Notes under the pieces: generated by a model
What the model was told of the DNA's origin: nothing
The model's database searches: none
What the model saw: only the letters and a program-made list of their open reading frames with translations
Made by a program: the position numbers and the translations under genes
In this document: in pieces, positions 14,232-20,704 of the stretch
How the letters are laid out: every line of letters starts with the position of its first letter
How positions within the stretch are numbered: the stretch's first letter is position 1
DNA from: Thermoleophilia bacterium UBA6103
GTDB taxonomy: Bacteria > Actinomycetota > Thermoleophilia > UBA2241
Direction: 5' to 3'
NCBI GenBank assembly: GCA_002423545.1
Contig: DIWP01000059.1
Location: forward strand, 1 to 20,704
DNA length: 20,704 bases

Positions 14232-14544
14232 CGGTCTCCCTCGCGTCGTGTGGTGCGGCCCATGTCGCCGTGAAAGCATAGCTGGCGGCCGACGGGGTCT
14301 CCAGATACGGTGACGACGGCCGTGCCTGCTGCGTATGCGGCGCTCGGCATGCGGAACGGCGCCACTGCTCGGGCCGCTGCCGGGCGGACGCTGTTCCCCG
14401 GCGCTGCCCGGCGTGCTCGCGTTGCCACGCCCGTGACGACGGGGTTGAAGAGGTGGGACGGAGGAAAGAGTGAGCGGATACGGCACAAGCCGATGCATCA
14501 TATCGGGAATGCCGCACAGGCCGGTCTTCGCGAGGAGGTGCGTC
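14232..14544. other. Divergent intergenic region, no gene recognised
   Basis: This 313-bp gap separates the leftward isochorismatase-family gene from the rightward secreted-protein gene and should hold both promoters. I find no consensus -10/-35 pair. Only short G+C-rich dyads are present, for example CGGC-ACAA-GCCG near 14481-14492. A GTG-initiated extension of the secreted protein to 14470 is open, but it lacks a ribosome site. Confidence 0.4.
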
Positions 14545-16083
14545 ATGGATGGCATGCATGCGGCATCCCGATCGGTCGCAGGGTGGCGGGTCAGACGTCA
14601 GAGTCGCCACGCGATGTGGGCGACCCTTCTCTCGTCTCTGATGCTCTTTGTGGCGTGCGCTTCCTGGGCGACCTCCGCCGGCGCCGGCTCGCCGGGGAGC
14701 TGGAGCGACGTGACCGGCGCCACCGGGACCAATCTCACCCAAGTCGGACTGGTCCGCGGTCCCGGGGACGTGCTCCACGTCGCCTGGGTGAGAGAGAGCG
14801 TGCTCGATCCCGGCAAAGACGACCTGGTGGTGACCGCTCTGACCGCCGCCGGCGCGCGCGGCGCCGTGATCCCGGTCCAGAGCGGCTGGGCGGTGCTGAA
14901 CGATCCGGCCCTGCTGTGGACCGGGGCGGAGCTGCAGGTCTTCTTCGGCGGCATCCGCTCGGCGTACACCGGTGATCCGGTGGAAGGGCTCAGGTGGGCG
15001 ACGTCCCCGTCGGGCTCTGTCTGGGCGTTGCAGCCGGGCGCCATTGAGACCGTCATCGGTCACTACGCCTACGGCAGCCCCGTCAACGCCGTGCGGACAC
15101 CGGCCGGCGGAGGGCTCCCGTTCTTCACCTGGTACGGGACTCCAGGCGTCTTCGTGCATCGCTCCACCTCGAGCGCGGCGCCCGACTACGACTTCCACGC
15201 CCTCATCGGAGGCACGTGCTGCGGCTACTACTCGAACCTCGGCTACGATCCGGTCGGCGACGACCTGTGGCTGGCGTGGGCCTCGAACGCCACCGGCAAG
15301 GAGGGTGTCTGGGTCGCGCCGGTCTCGCAGGCCACCGGCGCTCCCGCCGGTGGCGCCACTCTTCTGCCGTCGAGCACCACATCGTACGGGGGCAGCCCAG
15401 CGTTCAGCATGATGCTGTCCAAGGTGCCGATGACCGGTCGTCCGGCCGGCTTCGCCGGTGTGTTCGTGGCATATCCGACCGGGTACCCGACGATGACCAG
15501 GGTGAGGCTGTGGAAGCTCATGTCCGGAGCCGTGGGCTCGTTGCTCGTGGCCGGGGGCAGCGCCGCCAAGGGCGAGGTCGCCGTCGCCGCCGATCCCGTC
15601 GGGCGTGTCTGGGTGGTCTGGTCGCAGCGCGACGGGTCGCGGGCGCGGGTCTTCGCGCGCCGCTCCAACGCGACGGTGACCAAGCTCGGCGCGCCGGTCT
15701 CGGTGCGCACGCCGGTCGGCACGAGCACCGTCTATCATCTGGCGGCGGCGGCGCAGGCCGGCCGCCTCAACGTGCTGGCGCATCTGGCCGGAAGCAAGCC
15801 GGAGGCCACGTGGCACACGCAGATCAAGGCCGGGCTGACGGTGTCGGTAAAGCCCGCCAAGATCAAGGTCGGCAAGAAGGCGATCGTGAAGGTGACCGTG
15901 CGCGACGCCGGGACGGCGCTCAAGGGAGTGCTCGTCAGGATCGGCGCCAAGAAGAAGCTCACCGACTCATCCGGCGTCGCCAAGCTGACGCTGGCGGCCA
16001 GGAGCACGCCGGGCAAGGTCAAGGTGAAGGTGAGCAAGGCGGGCTACACGAGCAAGACCGTCTCTCTCCGCTACGTCCGTTGA
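14545..16083 (+). CDS. Secreted beta-rich protein with C-terminal Ig-like domain
   Basis: This predicted exported protein of 512 residues has unknown function. The ATG at 14545 has AGGAGG six bases upstream. A basic N-terminus is followed by a hydrophobic core (MWATLLSSLMLFVACASWATSAGA), giving cleavage near residue 48. The body, about 48-410, contains recurring strand patterns such as VLHVAWVRES, LWLAWASNATG and VWVVWSQRDGSRARVFAR, resembling the blades of a BNR/sialidase-like beta-propeller, but without clear Asp-box motifs. Residues from about 420 form a lysine-rich Ig-like domain (LTVSVKPAKIKVGKKAIVKV ... SSGVAKLTLAARS ... GYTSKTVSLRYV) of the Big/carboxypeptidase-regulatory type common at cell surfaces. 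No wall anchor motif is visible. It could be a surface adhesin or a substrate-binding protein. Confidence 0.8.
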   Translation: MDGMHAASRSVAGWRVRRQSRHAMWATLLSSLMLFVACASWATSAGAGSPGSWSDVTGATGTNLTQVGLVRGPGDVLHVAWVRESVLDPGKDDLVVTALTAAGARGAVIPVQSGWAVLNDPALLWTGAELQVFFGGIRSAYTGDPVEGLRWATSPSGSVWALQPGAIETVIGHYAYGSPVNAVRTPAGGGLPFFTWYGTPGVFVHRSTSSAAPDYDFHALIGGTCCGYYSNLGYDPVGDDLWLAWASNATGKEGVWVAPVSQATGAPAGGATLLPSSTTSYGGSPAFSMMLSKVPMTGRPAGFAGVFVAYPTGYPTMTRVRLWKLMSGAVGSLLVAGGSAAKGEVAVAADPVGRVWVVWSQRDGSRARVFARRSNATVTKLGAPVSVRTPVGTSTVYHLAAAAQAGRLNVLAHLAGSKPEATWHTQIKAGLTVSVKPAKIKVGKKAIVKVTVRDAGTALKGVLVRIGAKKKLTDSSGVAKLTLAARSTPGKVKVKVSKAGYTSKTVSLRYVR

Positions 16084-16300
16084 CGGCGGGATGATCGGTT
16101 GGCGGCGGGATGACCGAGGGTCGAGCCGCGGCGGCCGCAGCTTGCGCGTGCGGTCGGGCTGAGTGTGTGCGTGCAGTTGCGTGTGTTTGGGAACACTCTA
16201 CCTGAAGGCGCCGGCGCATGTCGGTACAGACCTGGGGCCGTCGGGAGTGTTTCGGCTTGGCTCCTGTTACCGGCCGGACGCCGCGGGAGGTGAGATCGAC

Positions 16301-16753
16301 GTGACTGTCGACACGGGCACGCAGAGGAGCCGCTCGGTGCGGCTCTGGACGGGTGTGGCCCTGGCATCGTTCTCCGGGCTCACGATGCTGTACGCGTCAC
16401 GCTATGGAGGCTGGGCGGATGCCGGCGGCATCGCGGTGTTCATCATCCTGGCACTGGCCGGACTGCTGGGGGTGGTCCTGGTGGTGGTGTCGCTGCGCCG
16501 CGCGGCCGACTGGACGTCGACGTCCGAGACCGGCCGTCTTCTGGAGTGGCTCACGGCCAGACCGGAAGAGCTGCGAGTCGCGGAGGGCTGCCGTTCCGCG
16601 CAGGACCTGAGGCGCAGCATCACCGGGCGGATGGATGGTGACGAGGCCGCACGCCTGTTCGGCGATGAGCCGGAGACCTCGTGGACGGACCGTGTGCTCT
16701 GGGACGAGCTCTACGACGCGCTGCCGCGCGCCGGCCGTCAGGTGCCGCGGTAG
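16301..16753 (+). CDS. Small membrane protein with two transmembrane helices, unknown function
   Basis: This is a 150-residue protein that I do not recognise. A GTG at 16301 is preceded by GGGAGGTGA seven bases upstream, a much better start than the in-frame codon at 16163, whose added residues are cysteine-rich and unlike a real N-terminus. Two hydrophobic helices lie at about residues 12-33 and 42-66 with a short glycine-rich turn between them. The rest is a charged, probably cytoplasmic tail with an acidic segment (GDEPETSWTDRVLWDELYDALP). The stop codon lies inside the first copy of a 39-bp direct repeat. It converges on the radical SAM gene; no neighbour suggests a role. Confidence 0.7.
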   Translation: MTVDTGTQRSRSVRLWTGVALASFSGLTMLYASRYGGWADAGGIAVFIILALAGLLGVVLVVVSLRRAADWTSTSETGRLLEWLTARPEELRVAEGCRSAQDLRRSITGRMDGDEAARLFGDEPETSWTDRVLWDELYDALPRAGRQVPR

Positions 16754-16818
16754 CTCGACCCGCCGCGAGAGGCCGCCCAGGTGCCGCGGTAGCTCGCCCA
16801 GCCGTGAGAGGCCGCCTG
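16741..16818. repeat. Tandem duplication of 39 bp including a stop codon
   Basis: Copies at 16741-16779 and 16780-16818 differ at only a few positions. Both begin GGTGCCGCGGTAGCTCG and end in GAGAGGCCGCC plus three bases. The first copy supplies the last codons and TAG of the small membrane protein gene; the second repeats them in the gap before the convergent radical SAM gene. Confidence 0.88.
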
Positions 16819-16853
16819 TCAGGCCACCTTCGGCACGCCGCGGCGACCTGACG

Positions 16854-17819
16854 TCACCAGCGGCCGGCGCGTCGCAGGCCGGCCCGGTGCGCGGCTTCGA
16901 GCGCCAGCCGGTGCTCGTCCCGTGAGAGGCGCCGGCCGCCGGCCGGGGCAAGGGCCGGGTCGCGACGGGCGGCGCCCTGCGGCCTGTACTGGGCCATCAC
17001 GTTGACGAAGGTGTCGGGACTCAGCTGGGCCAGCCACTCAAAGATGGCGGTGCTCTCGTCGAGGGCCTCCGGCATCACCAGGTGTCGTACCAGCAGGCCG
17101 CGACGGGCAACGCCGTCTGCGCCGAGCTGCAGGTCGCCGACCTGGCGGTGCATCTCGGCGATCGCCGCCCGCGCCTTCTCGGGGTAGTCCTCGGCGCAGA
17201 GATAGGCGGCGCTGCTCTGCCCCGACCAGTACTTGAAGTCGGGCATGTAGATGTCGACGACGCCGTCGAGCAGGCGCAGCGTCTCGACCTCGTCGTAGCC
17301 GCTCGTGTTGTAGACGATCGGCAGGTGCAGGCCGGCCTCGGCGGCCGGGACCAGGGCCTCGAGGATCTGCGGCACCACGTGGCTGGGCGTGACGAGGTTG
17401 AGGTTGAGGCAGCTCTGACGCTGCACGAGCAGCATCATCCGGGCCAGCGAGTCGGCGTCGAGCGGACGGCCGCGCCGCTCGTGAGAGATCGCCCAGTTCT
17501 GGCAGAAGGTACAGCCGAGGTTGCAGCCGGCGAAGAAGACGGTGCCGGAGCCGCCGACAAGCCCGAGCGTGGTCGCCAGGCCGTCCCGGAAGACACCGCT
17601 GAGACAGCGCTCCTCGCCGTGATGGGGGCCGACGTCGGCGACGATGGCATGGCGGCCGACGCCGCAGTGACCCAGCTCGTCGGCGCTGCGATCGACGCCG
17701 CAGCGCCGGGGGCAGAGGCGGCAATGACGCAGCGCCGCCAGCGCCGTGCCGGCGCGTCGCTGCAACTCGCCGGCGGGGAGCAGCAGATAGCTCGGCGTCC
17801 ATGTGTCCGCCCGTCCCAT
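16854..17819 (-). CDS. Radical SAM protein, PflX/COG1313 family
   Basis: This 321-residue radical SAM enzyme is annotated in databases as a putative pyruvate-formate-lyase-activating relative. The SAM cluster motif is C99-x3-C103-x2-C106 in FAGCNLGCTFCQNW. Four upstream cysteines (C33, C36, C40, C52 in CRLCPRRC and HCGVG) are typical of this family and may hold a second metal site. PDFKYWSGQSSAAYL and the VRHLVMPEALDES strand also fit COG1313. The ATG at 17819 has AAGGTGG upstream. No glycyl-radical enzyme or other partner is adjacent, so the role is open. It is the last leftward gene before the convergent small membrane protein. Confidence 0.9.
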   Translation of the reverse strand: MGRADTWTPSYLLLPAGELQRRAGTALAALRHCRLCPRRCGVDRSADELGHCGVGRHAIVADVGPHHGEERCLSGVFRDGLATTLGLVGGSGTVFFAGCNLGCTFCQNWAISHERRGRPLDADSLARMMLLVQRQSCLNLNLVTPSHVVPQILEALVPAAEAGLHLPIVYNTSGYDEVETLRLLDGVVDIYMPDFKYWSGQSSAAYLCAEDYPEKARAAIAEMHRQVGDLQLGADGVARRGLLVRHLVMPEALDESTAIFEWLAQLSPDTFVNVMAQYRPQGAARRDPALAPAGGRRLSRDEHRLALEAAHRAGLRRAGRW

Positions 17820-17958
17820 TCCGCCACCTTAGCATCCCGCGCCGAAGTCGACGGTCACAGAGGCCGGCGCCGGAGCGGCGTGATCTGGAGCGGCCGGGAC
17901 GATCGACGAGAGGCGAGGAGGGCGAGGATACCTGCGTACGCTCTGCCTCTCCCGGTCG

Positions 17959-18270
17959 TCAGCTCTGGAACACCTCGTCGCCGACCAGCGCGCGGACCTT
18001 CAGCATGTCGAAGACCTGGGCCACCACCGGCGGGATGCTGCGCGCGCGCAGCTTGACGTCGGCCACCTGCAGATCGAGGCACAGTCTGACGAAGATCCCG
18101 GTGCCCGAGGAGTCGATGAAGGTGACGTCGGTGAAGTCGAGGATGATCGTGTCGGCGCCGTCGCCGACCTTCTCGACCGTCTCACGCAGCAGGTCGACGC
18201 AGTCGAGGTCCATCTCGCCGGCGAGGTAGATCACCGCTTCCGGCTCGTGCTCCAGGCGGGCGGTCAGCAT
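17959..18270 (-). CDS. STAS-domain anti-sigma-factor antagonist
   Basis: This 103-residue single STAS-domain protein is of the SpoIIAA/RsbV type. In its unphosphorylated form it binds the anti-sigma kinase and releases that kinase's target. LAGEMDLDCVDLL marks the first half, and FTDVTFIDSSGTGIFVRL the switch loop, with S54 (in D53-S54-S55-G56) the predicted phosphorylation site. The ATG at 18270 has GGAGGT nine bases upstream and overlaps the end of the kinase gene by seven bases, so translation is probably coupled. It is the third and last gene of a leftward phosphatase-kinase-antagonist operon. Confidence 0.94.
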   Translation of the reverse strand: MLTARLEHEPEAVIYLAGEMDLDCVDLLRETVEKVGDGADTIILDFTDVTFIDSSGTGIFVRLCLDLQVADVKLRARSIPPVVAQVFDMLKVRALVGDEVFQS

Positions 18271-19097
18271 GAGGTGGTCACCTCCGGGCGACGTGGGTGC
18301 TGGTCGAGGATCAGGGTCGTGCCGCCCGGTCCGGTACTCAGGGCGACGTCGTCGATGTGCTCGAGGATGATGTGGTAGCCGTAGCCCATCGAGGCCTGGG
18401 TACCGCCGCGCGCTCCGAGCCAGTTCATGAAGCTGAGACCGGGACCGCGGTCGGCGACCACGATCCGGGCGCGGCCGTCGAGCTTCATGAGGCGCAGCGT
18501 CCCCCTGCCACCGCCGTGCATGACGGCGTTGGTCGACGCTTCCGAGAGACAGAGCACCGTCTCTTCGCGGCGCTCGCGTGAGAACCCGAGGTGCTCCAGA
18601 GCGTCGGTCACGTCGGTGCGTGCCGTGGCGACGGTGGCGCTGTCGGTCAGCGGGCGCTCGAGGATGGCCTCGCCGAGCGCCAGCTCCTGTGCCAGCTCGT
18701 CCGGATCGAGGAAGCGCAGGCGGCCGCAGGCGACGGCCGCGGCCAGATCGTTGAGGATCTCCAGGAGGCTGCGGCGGTGATCGCCGTGATGCCGGCGTCG
18801 CGAGTCGGCATGGATGCTGAGGATGTCGCAGCGGTCGTCCCGGGGTATGAAGCACAGCTCGTTACTGTGCGTGGTGCCCTCGAAGGGGACCGTCTGTGCG
18901 ACGAACGTCTGCTGGTCGAGCGCGTCGCGCGCCCACTTGAGCAGGTCGGCCTCGGGCAGCGGCAGATCGCCGTCGCCGACGACGTTCTGGAGGCTGGTGG
19001 CCCCGTCCCGGTATCTGAAGACCCTGAGCGTCGGTGGACGTCTGCTCGGCATGTGCTGCACGTCGGCGGCCTCGGTCTCGTGTGTGCGCTGCGGCAT
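18264..19097 (-). CDS. RsbW/SpoIIAB-like anti-sigma serine kinase with N-terminal GAF-like domain
   Basis: In this 277-residue protein the C-terminal half (about 140-265) is a histidine-kinase-like ATPase of the HATPase_c_2 type. The N box has E186 and N190 in LCLSEASTNAVMHG, the G1 box has D216 in VADRGPGLS, and the G2 glycines lie in MGYGYHII near 237-243. Such proteins phosphorylate a STAS antagonist and bind a sigma factor. Unlike RsbW (about 140-160 residues) it carries roughly 120 extra residues whose end, ILSIHADSRRR...LLEILNDLAAAVACGRL, resembles the last strand and helix of a GAF sensor domain. The start ATG (19097) shares one base with the phosphatase stop (TGATG), so the genes are coupled. 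No sigma factor gene is in the window. The GAF call is tentative. Confidence 0.9.
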   Translation of the reverse strand: MPQRTHETEAADVQHMPSRRPPTLRVFRYRDGATSLQNVVGDGDLPLPEADLLKWARDALDQQTFVAQTVPFEGTTHSNELCFIPRDDRCDILSIHADSRRRHHGDHRRSLLEILNDLAAAVACGRLRFLDPDELAQELALGEAILERPLTDSATVATARTDVTDALEHLGFSRERREETVLCLSEASTNAVMHGGGRGTLRLMKLDGRARIVVADRGPGLSFMNWLGARGGTQASMGYGYHIILEHIDDVALSTGPGGTTLILDQHPRRPEVTTSC

Positions 19098-20671
19098 CAG
19101 GAGAGCCGCACCAGGAGGAGCGTCGCGTCGTCGGTCGGCGGCGCTCCACAGCGGAATCCTTCCACCGCGTCCCAGACGGTGTCCAGAATAGCAGGCAGGG
19201 GGTCGTCGCGATGCGTCAGCAGCGTCTGCGAGAGACGATCGATGCCGAACTGCTCACCGCCCTCCCGGCGAGCTTCCGTGATGCCGTCGGTATAGAAGGC
19301 GAGCAGGTCGCCGGGCTGCGCCGGCACGGTCTCGCCGGCGAACGGGACGCCCTGGCGGATGCCGAGCATGGGGCCTTGCGAGGCGATCTCGACGGTCGCG
19401 TCGGCGGTCGTCTGCAGCACCGGGGTATGACCGCCGCCGGCGATCTCCAGGCGGCTCGCCGCCGGGTCCCAGAGGGCGTACGCCAGCGTGAGAAAGTAGG
19501 TCAGGTGCTGGCCCTCCAGGTCGCGCGCCAGGGCGTCGTTGACCTGGCCGAGCACCTCGGCCGGCTCGCCGCCGGTCTCGGCGGCGTCGTGGAGCACCGA
19601 GCGGGCCATGGCCATCAACAGCGCCGCTCCCAGGCCTTTGCCCATCACGTCGCCACAGACGATCGCCAGGCGGCCGTCCGAGTACGGCACGAAGTCGTAG
19701 TAGTCGCCGCCCATCTCGCCGAGAAAGCTGATCCGGCTGGCGATCTGCAGGCCGGCGATCTCGGGCGCCGTGTCGGGGAGCAGATCGACCTGGATGCGGC
19801 GCGCGCGCTCGATCTCGGCGGCCACCTTGAGCTGTGCGTCACGCAGCTCCTCATGGAGGCGGGCCGATTCGAACAGCTCCTCCCGGAACCCCGCCACCTC
19901 GGCGCTGTGCGCGGCGCGCTCGCGAGCCCTGACGACGTAGACATCGTAGGAGTAGTAGATGAGGTAGAGCGGCGGCAGGCCGATGAGCAGACCGGGCAGT
20001 CCCAGCACCGTGTACAGCCAGGCGATGAACAGGCCGAGCGAGGCCCCGGTGAGGTACCCGGCCCAGGCCCAGCGGTAGTTCTCGGTCCACAGCCGCAGCG
20101 CGTTGGCGTGTGTCTCCAGCGCGATGACGCCGGCCAGGAGGGCGGTGTTGACGAGGAAGTCGACGATGGCGTAGGCGAAGGCCGGCGCGATCTTGTCCAC
20201 AAAGGCGGCCGCCTCCGGCAGCAGCGCCAGGTAGAGCGACCCGGCCAGGAACGTCGAGACGATGTAGTTGGCGACGTTGAAGAGCACTTTGCGCGGGTCG
20301 CGGGTGAACCAGACCGCCGAGGCACCGGAGATGGTGGCCACGATGATGGCCTGCCAGAGACCGAAGACCATGAGGGCCGCCAGCACCGGCACGAACGACA
20401 GGGTCACGATGCCGACGAGCGGCAGCTTGATCTCTCTCAGGTCGGCGATCGCCGCCAGGGCGATGAAGGCCAGCAGGGCGGGCGGGAAGTCGGTGGAGCC
20501 GCCGCCCGCCGCCAGGACGACGCAGGCCGCCGCGGCCGCCGTCAGGATGCCTATGTATGCGAGGACGGCCGCGCGTTGCCGCGCGGCCGTCCTCCGAGTC
20601 CTGTCGTCTCGGCTGTCTGCGCTGCCGGTTACTGTCCCTCGATGAGCGTGGTCCACTTGAACTTCTGCCAA
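19097..20671 (-). CDS. Membrane-anchored PP2C (SpoIIE-type) phosphatase, 5' end overlapping a transposon terminus
   Basis: This 524-codon frame encodes a serine phosphatase expected to reactivate the STAS antagonist. About seven or eight hydrophobic helices (residues 34-235) form a membrane sensor region, followed by a signalling helix (about 240-298, AERERAAHSAEVAGFREEL onward) and the SpoIIE PP2C domain. Metal ligands are D323/D326 in GGDYYDF, the aspartate of CGDVMGKG, D462 in YTDGITEA and D514/D515 near the end. The start is uncertain: the only usable in-frame start codons, TTG at 20671 and GTG at 20656, both lie in repeats of a transposon end, and none occurs between there and the first helix. 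The native N-terminus has probably been displaced, and the gene may now be expressed from the element or be silent. Confidence 0.85.
   Translation of the reverse strand: MAEVQVDHAHRGTVTGSADSRDDRTRRTAARQRAAVLAYIGILTAAAAACVVLAAGGGSTDFPPALLAFIALAAIADLREIKLPLVGIVTLSFVPVLAALMVFGLWQAIIVATISGASAVWFTRDPRKVLFNVANYIVSTFLAGSLYLALLPEAAAFVDKIAPAFAYAIVDFLVNTALLAGVIALETHANALRLWTENYRWAWAGYLTGASLGLFIAWLYTVLGLPGLLIGLPPLYLIYYSYDVYVVRARERAAHSAEVAGFREELFESARLHEELRDAQLKVAAEIERARRIQVDLLPDTAPEIAGLQIASRISFLGEMGGDYYDFVPYSDGRLAIVCGDVMGKGLGAALLMAMARSVLHDAAETGGEPAEVLGQVNDALARDLEGQHLTYFLTLAYALWDPAASRLEIAGGGHTPVLQTTADATVEIASQGPMLGIRQGVPFAGETVPAQPGDLLAFYTDGITEARREGGEQFGIDRLSQTLLTHRDDPLPAILDTVWDAVEGFRCGAPPTDDATLLLVRLS
20561..20594. 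repeat. Perfect 15-bp hairpin inside the phosphatase 5' coding region
   Basis: Arms GAGGACGGCCGCGCG (20561-20575) and its exact complement (20580-20594) flank a TTGC loop. It encodes the basic stretch before the first membrane helix of the phosphatase. No T run follows in either direction. It is among the strongest stems in the window. Confidence 0.8.
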
Positions 20672-20704
20672 TCAAGCGTGGTCCACTTGAACTTGGTCCA
20701 CTTG
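20642..20704. mobile_element. End of an IS21-like or other IstA/TnsB-type transposon (continues off-window)
   Basis: A 20-bp sequence containing GTGGTCCACTTGAACTT occurs at 20645-20664 and, identically, at 20675-20694; the core GGTCCACTTG recurs at 20695-20704, where the window stops. Core spacing is 30 then 15 bp. Regularly spaced multiple repeats at a terminus are typical of transposons with IstA/TnsB-like transposases, notably IS21 family, whose ends begin TG. The TG at 20643 is a candidate outer boundary. No transposase gene is visible, so the family is inferred. Confidence 0.6.

Noticed and set aside
13969..15816. 615-codon minus-strand open frame
   Set aside because: It lies opposite the secreted propeller-like protein and overlaps the isochorismatase-family gene in another frame; arginine- and glycine-rich without motifs.
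16187..16230. ECF-type promoter beginning GGGAAC ahead of the small membrane protein
   Set aside because: No matching -10 element occurs at the usual 15-17 bp spacing.

Overview
The window is G+C-rich throughout, with short intergenic gaps, frequent GGAGG-type ribosome sites and several convergent or divergent gene pairs. Codon use and gene content point to an actinobacterium. Lysine 2,3-aminomutase, a PflX-type radical SAM protein and a CoA-disulfide reductase/rhodanese fusion suggest an anaerobic or microaerobic lifestyle, and the surface-layer-homology (SLH) domain protein hints at a deep-branching lineage such as Coriobacteriia or Thermoleophilia relatives. The class assignment is inference. 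I recognise 16 protein genes. No intact RNA gene, CRISPR array or complete mobile element is present.

Left part (1-4211). A nearly complete kamA (its first few codons lie off-window) is followed by about 460 bp of non-coding DNA rich in inverted repeats. This DNA stops exactly where a 47-nt 3' piece of a tRNA-Phe gene begins (1736-1782). The matching 5' half is absent, which is the footprint left when an element integrates into a tRNA gene. The element would lie to the left, so kamA may be island-borne. A perfect 3 x 11-bp tandem repeat lies just beyond. Next come a secreted SLH plus NlpC/P60 cell-wall hydrolase and, convergent with it, an orphan YkoF/MTH1187-like thiamine-binding protein.

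Middle part (4353-9844). A leftward two-gene operon encodes an ArsR-type repressor with two cysteines and a CoA-disulfide (or persulfide) reductase fused to rhodanese. Its promoter has a consensus TATAAT box embedded in a symmetrical palindrome, which is a strong operator candidate, and the operon ends at a perfect terminator hairpin. Downstream of it lie a GyrI-like ligand-binding protein and glycerol kinase. Glycerol kinase is divergent from a monoacylglycerol-lipase-like hydrolase, so the pair could release glycerol and then phosphorylate it.

Right-middle part (9851-17819). Genes here encode an EamA transporter (TTG start), a divergent secreted L,D-transpeptidase followed by an aldo/keto reductase, a carboxymuconolactone-decarboxylase-like protein, an isochorismatase-family hydrolase, a large secreted beta-rich protein, a small two-helix membrane protein and a PflX/COG1313 radical SAM protein. 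Two tandem-repeat arrays here overlap the stop codons of the genes they border.

Right end (17959-20704). A tightly coupled leftward partner-switch operon encodes a membrane-anchored PP2C (SpoIIE-type) phosphatase, a GAF-like/HATPase anti-sigma kinase and a STAS antagonist. The expected order of action is that the phosphatase dephosphorylates the STAS protein, which then sequesters the kinase and frees its target. No sigma factor is in view. The 5' end of the phosphatase gene runs into what looks like the multi-repeat terminus of an IS21-like or other IstA/TnsB-type transposon, and the window ends inside it.
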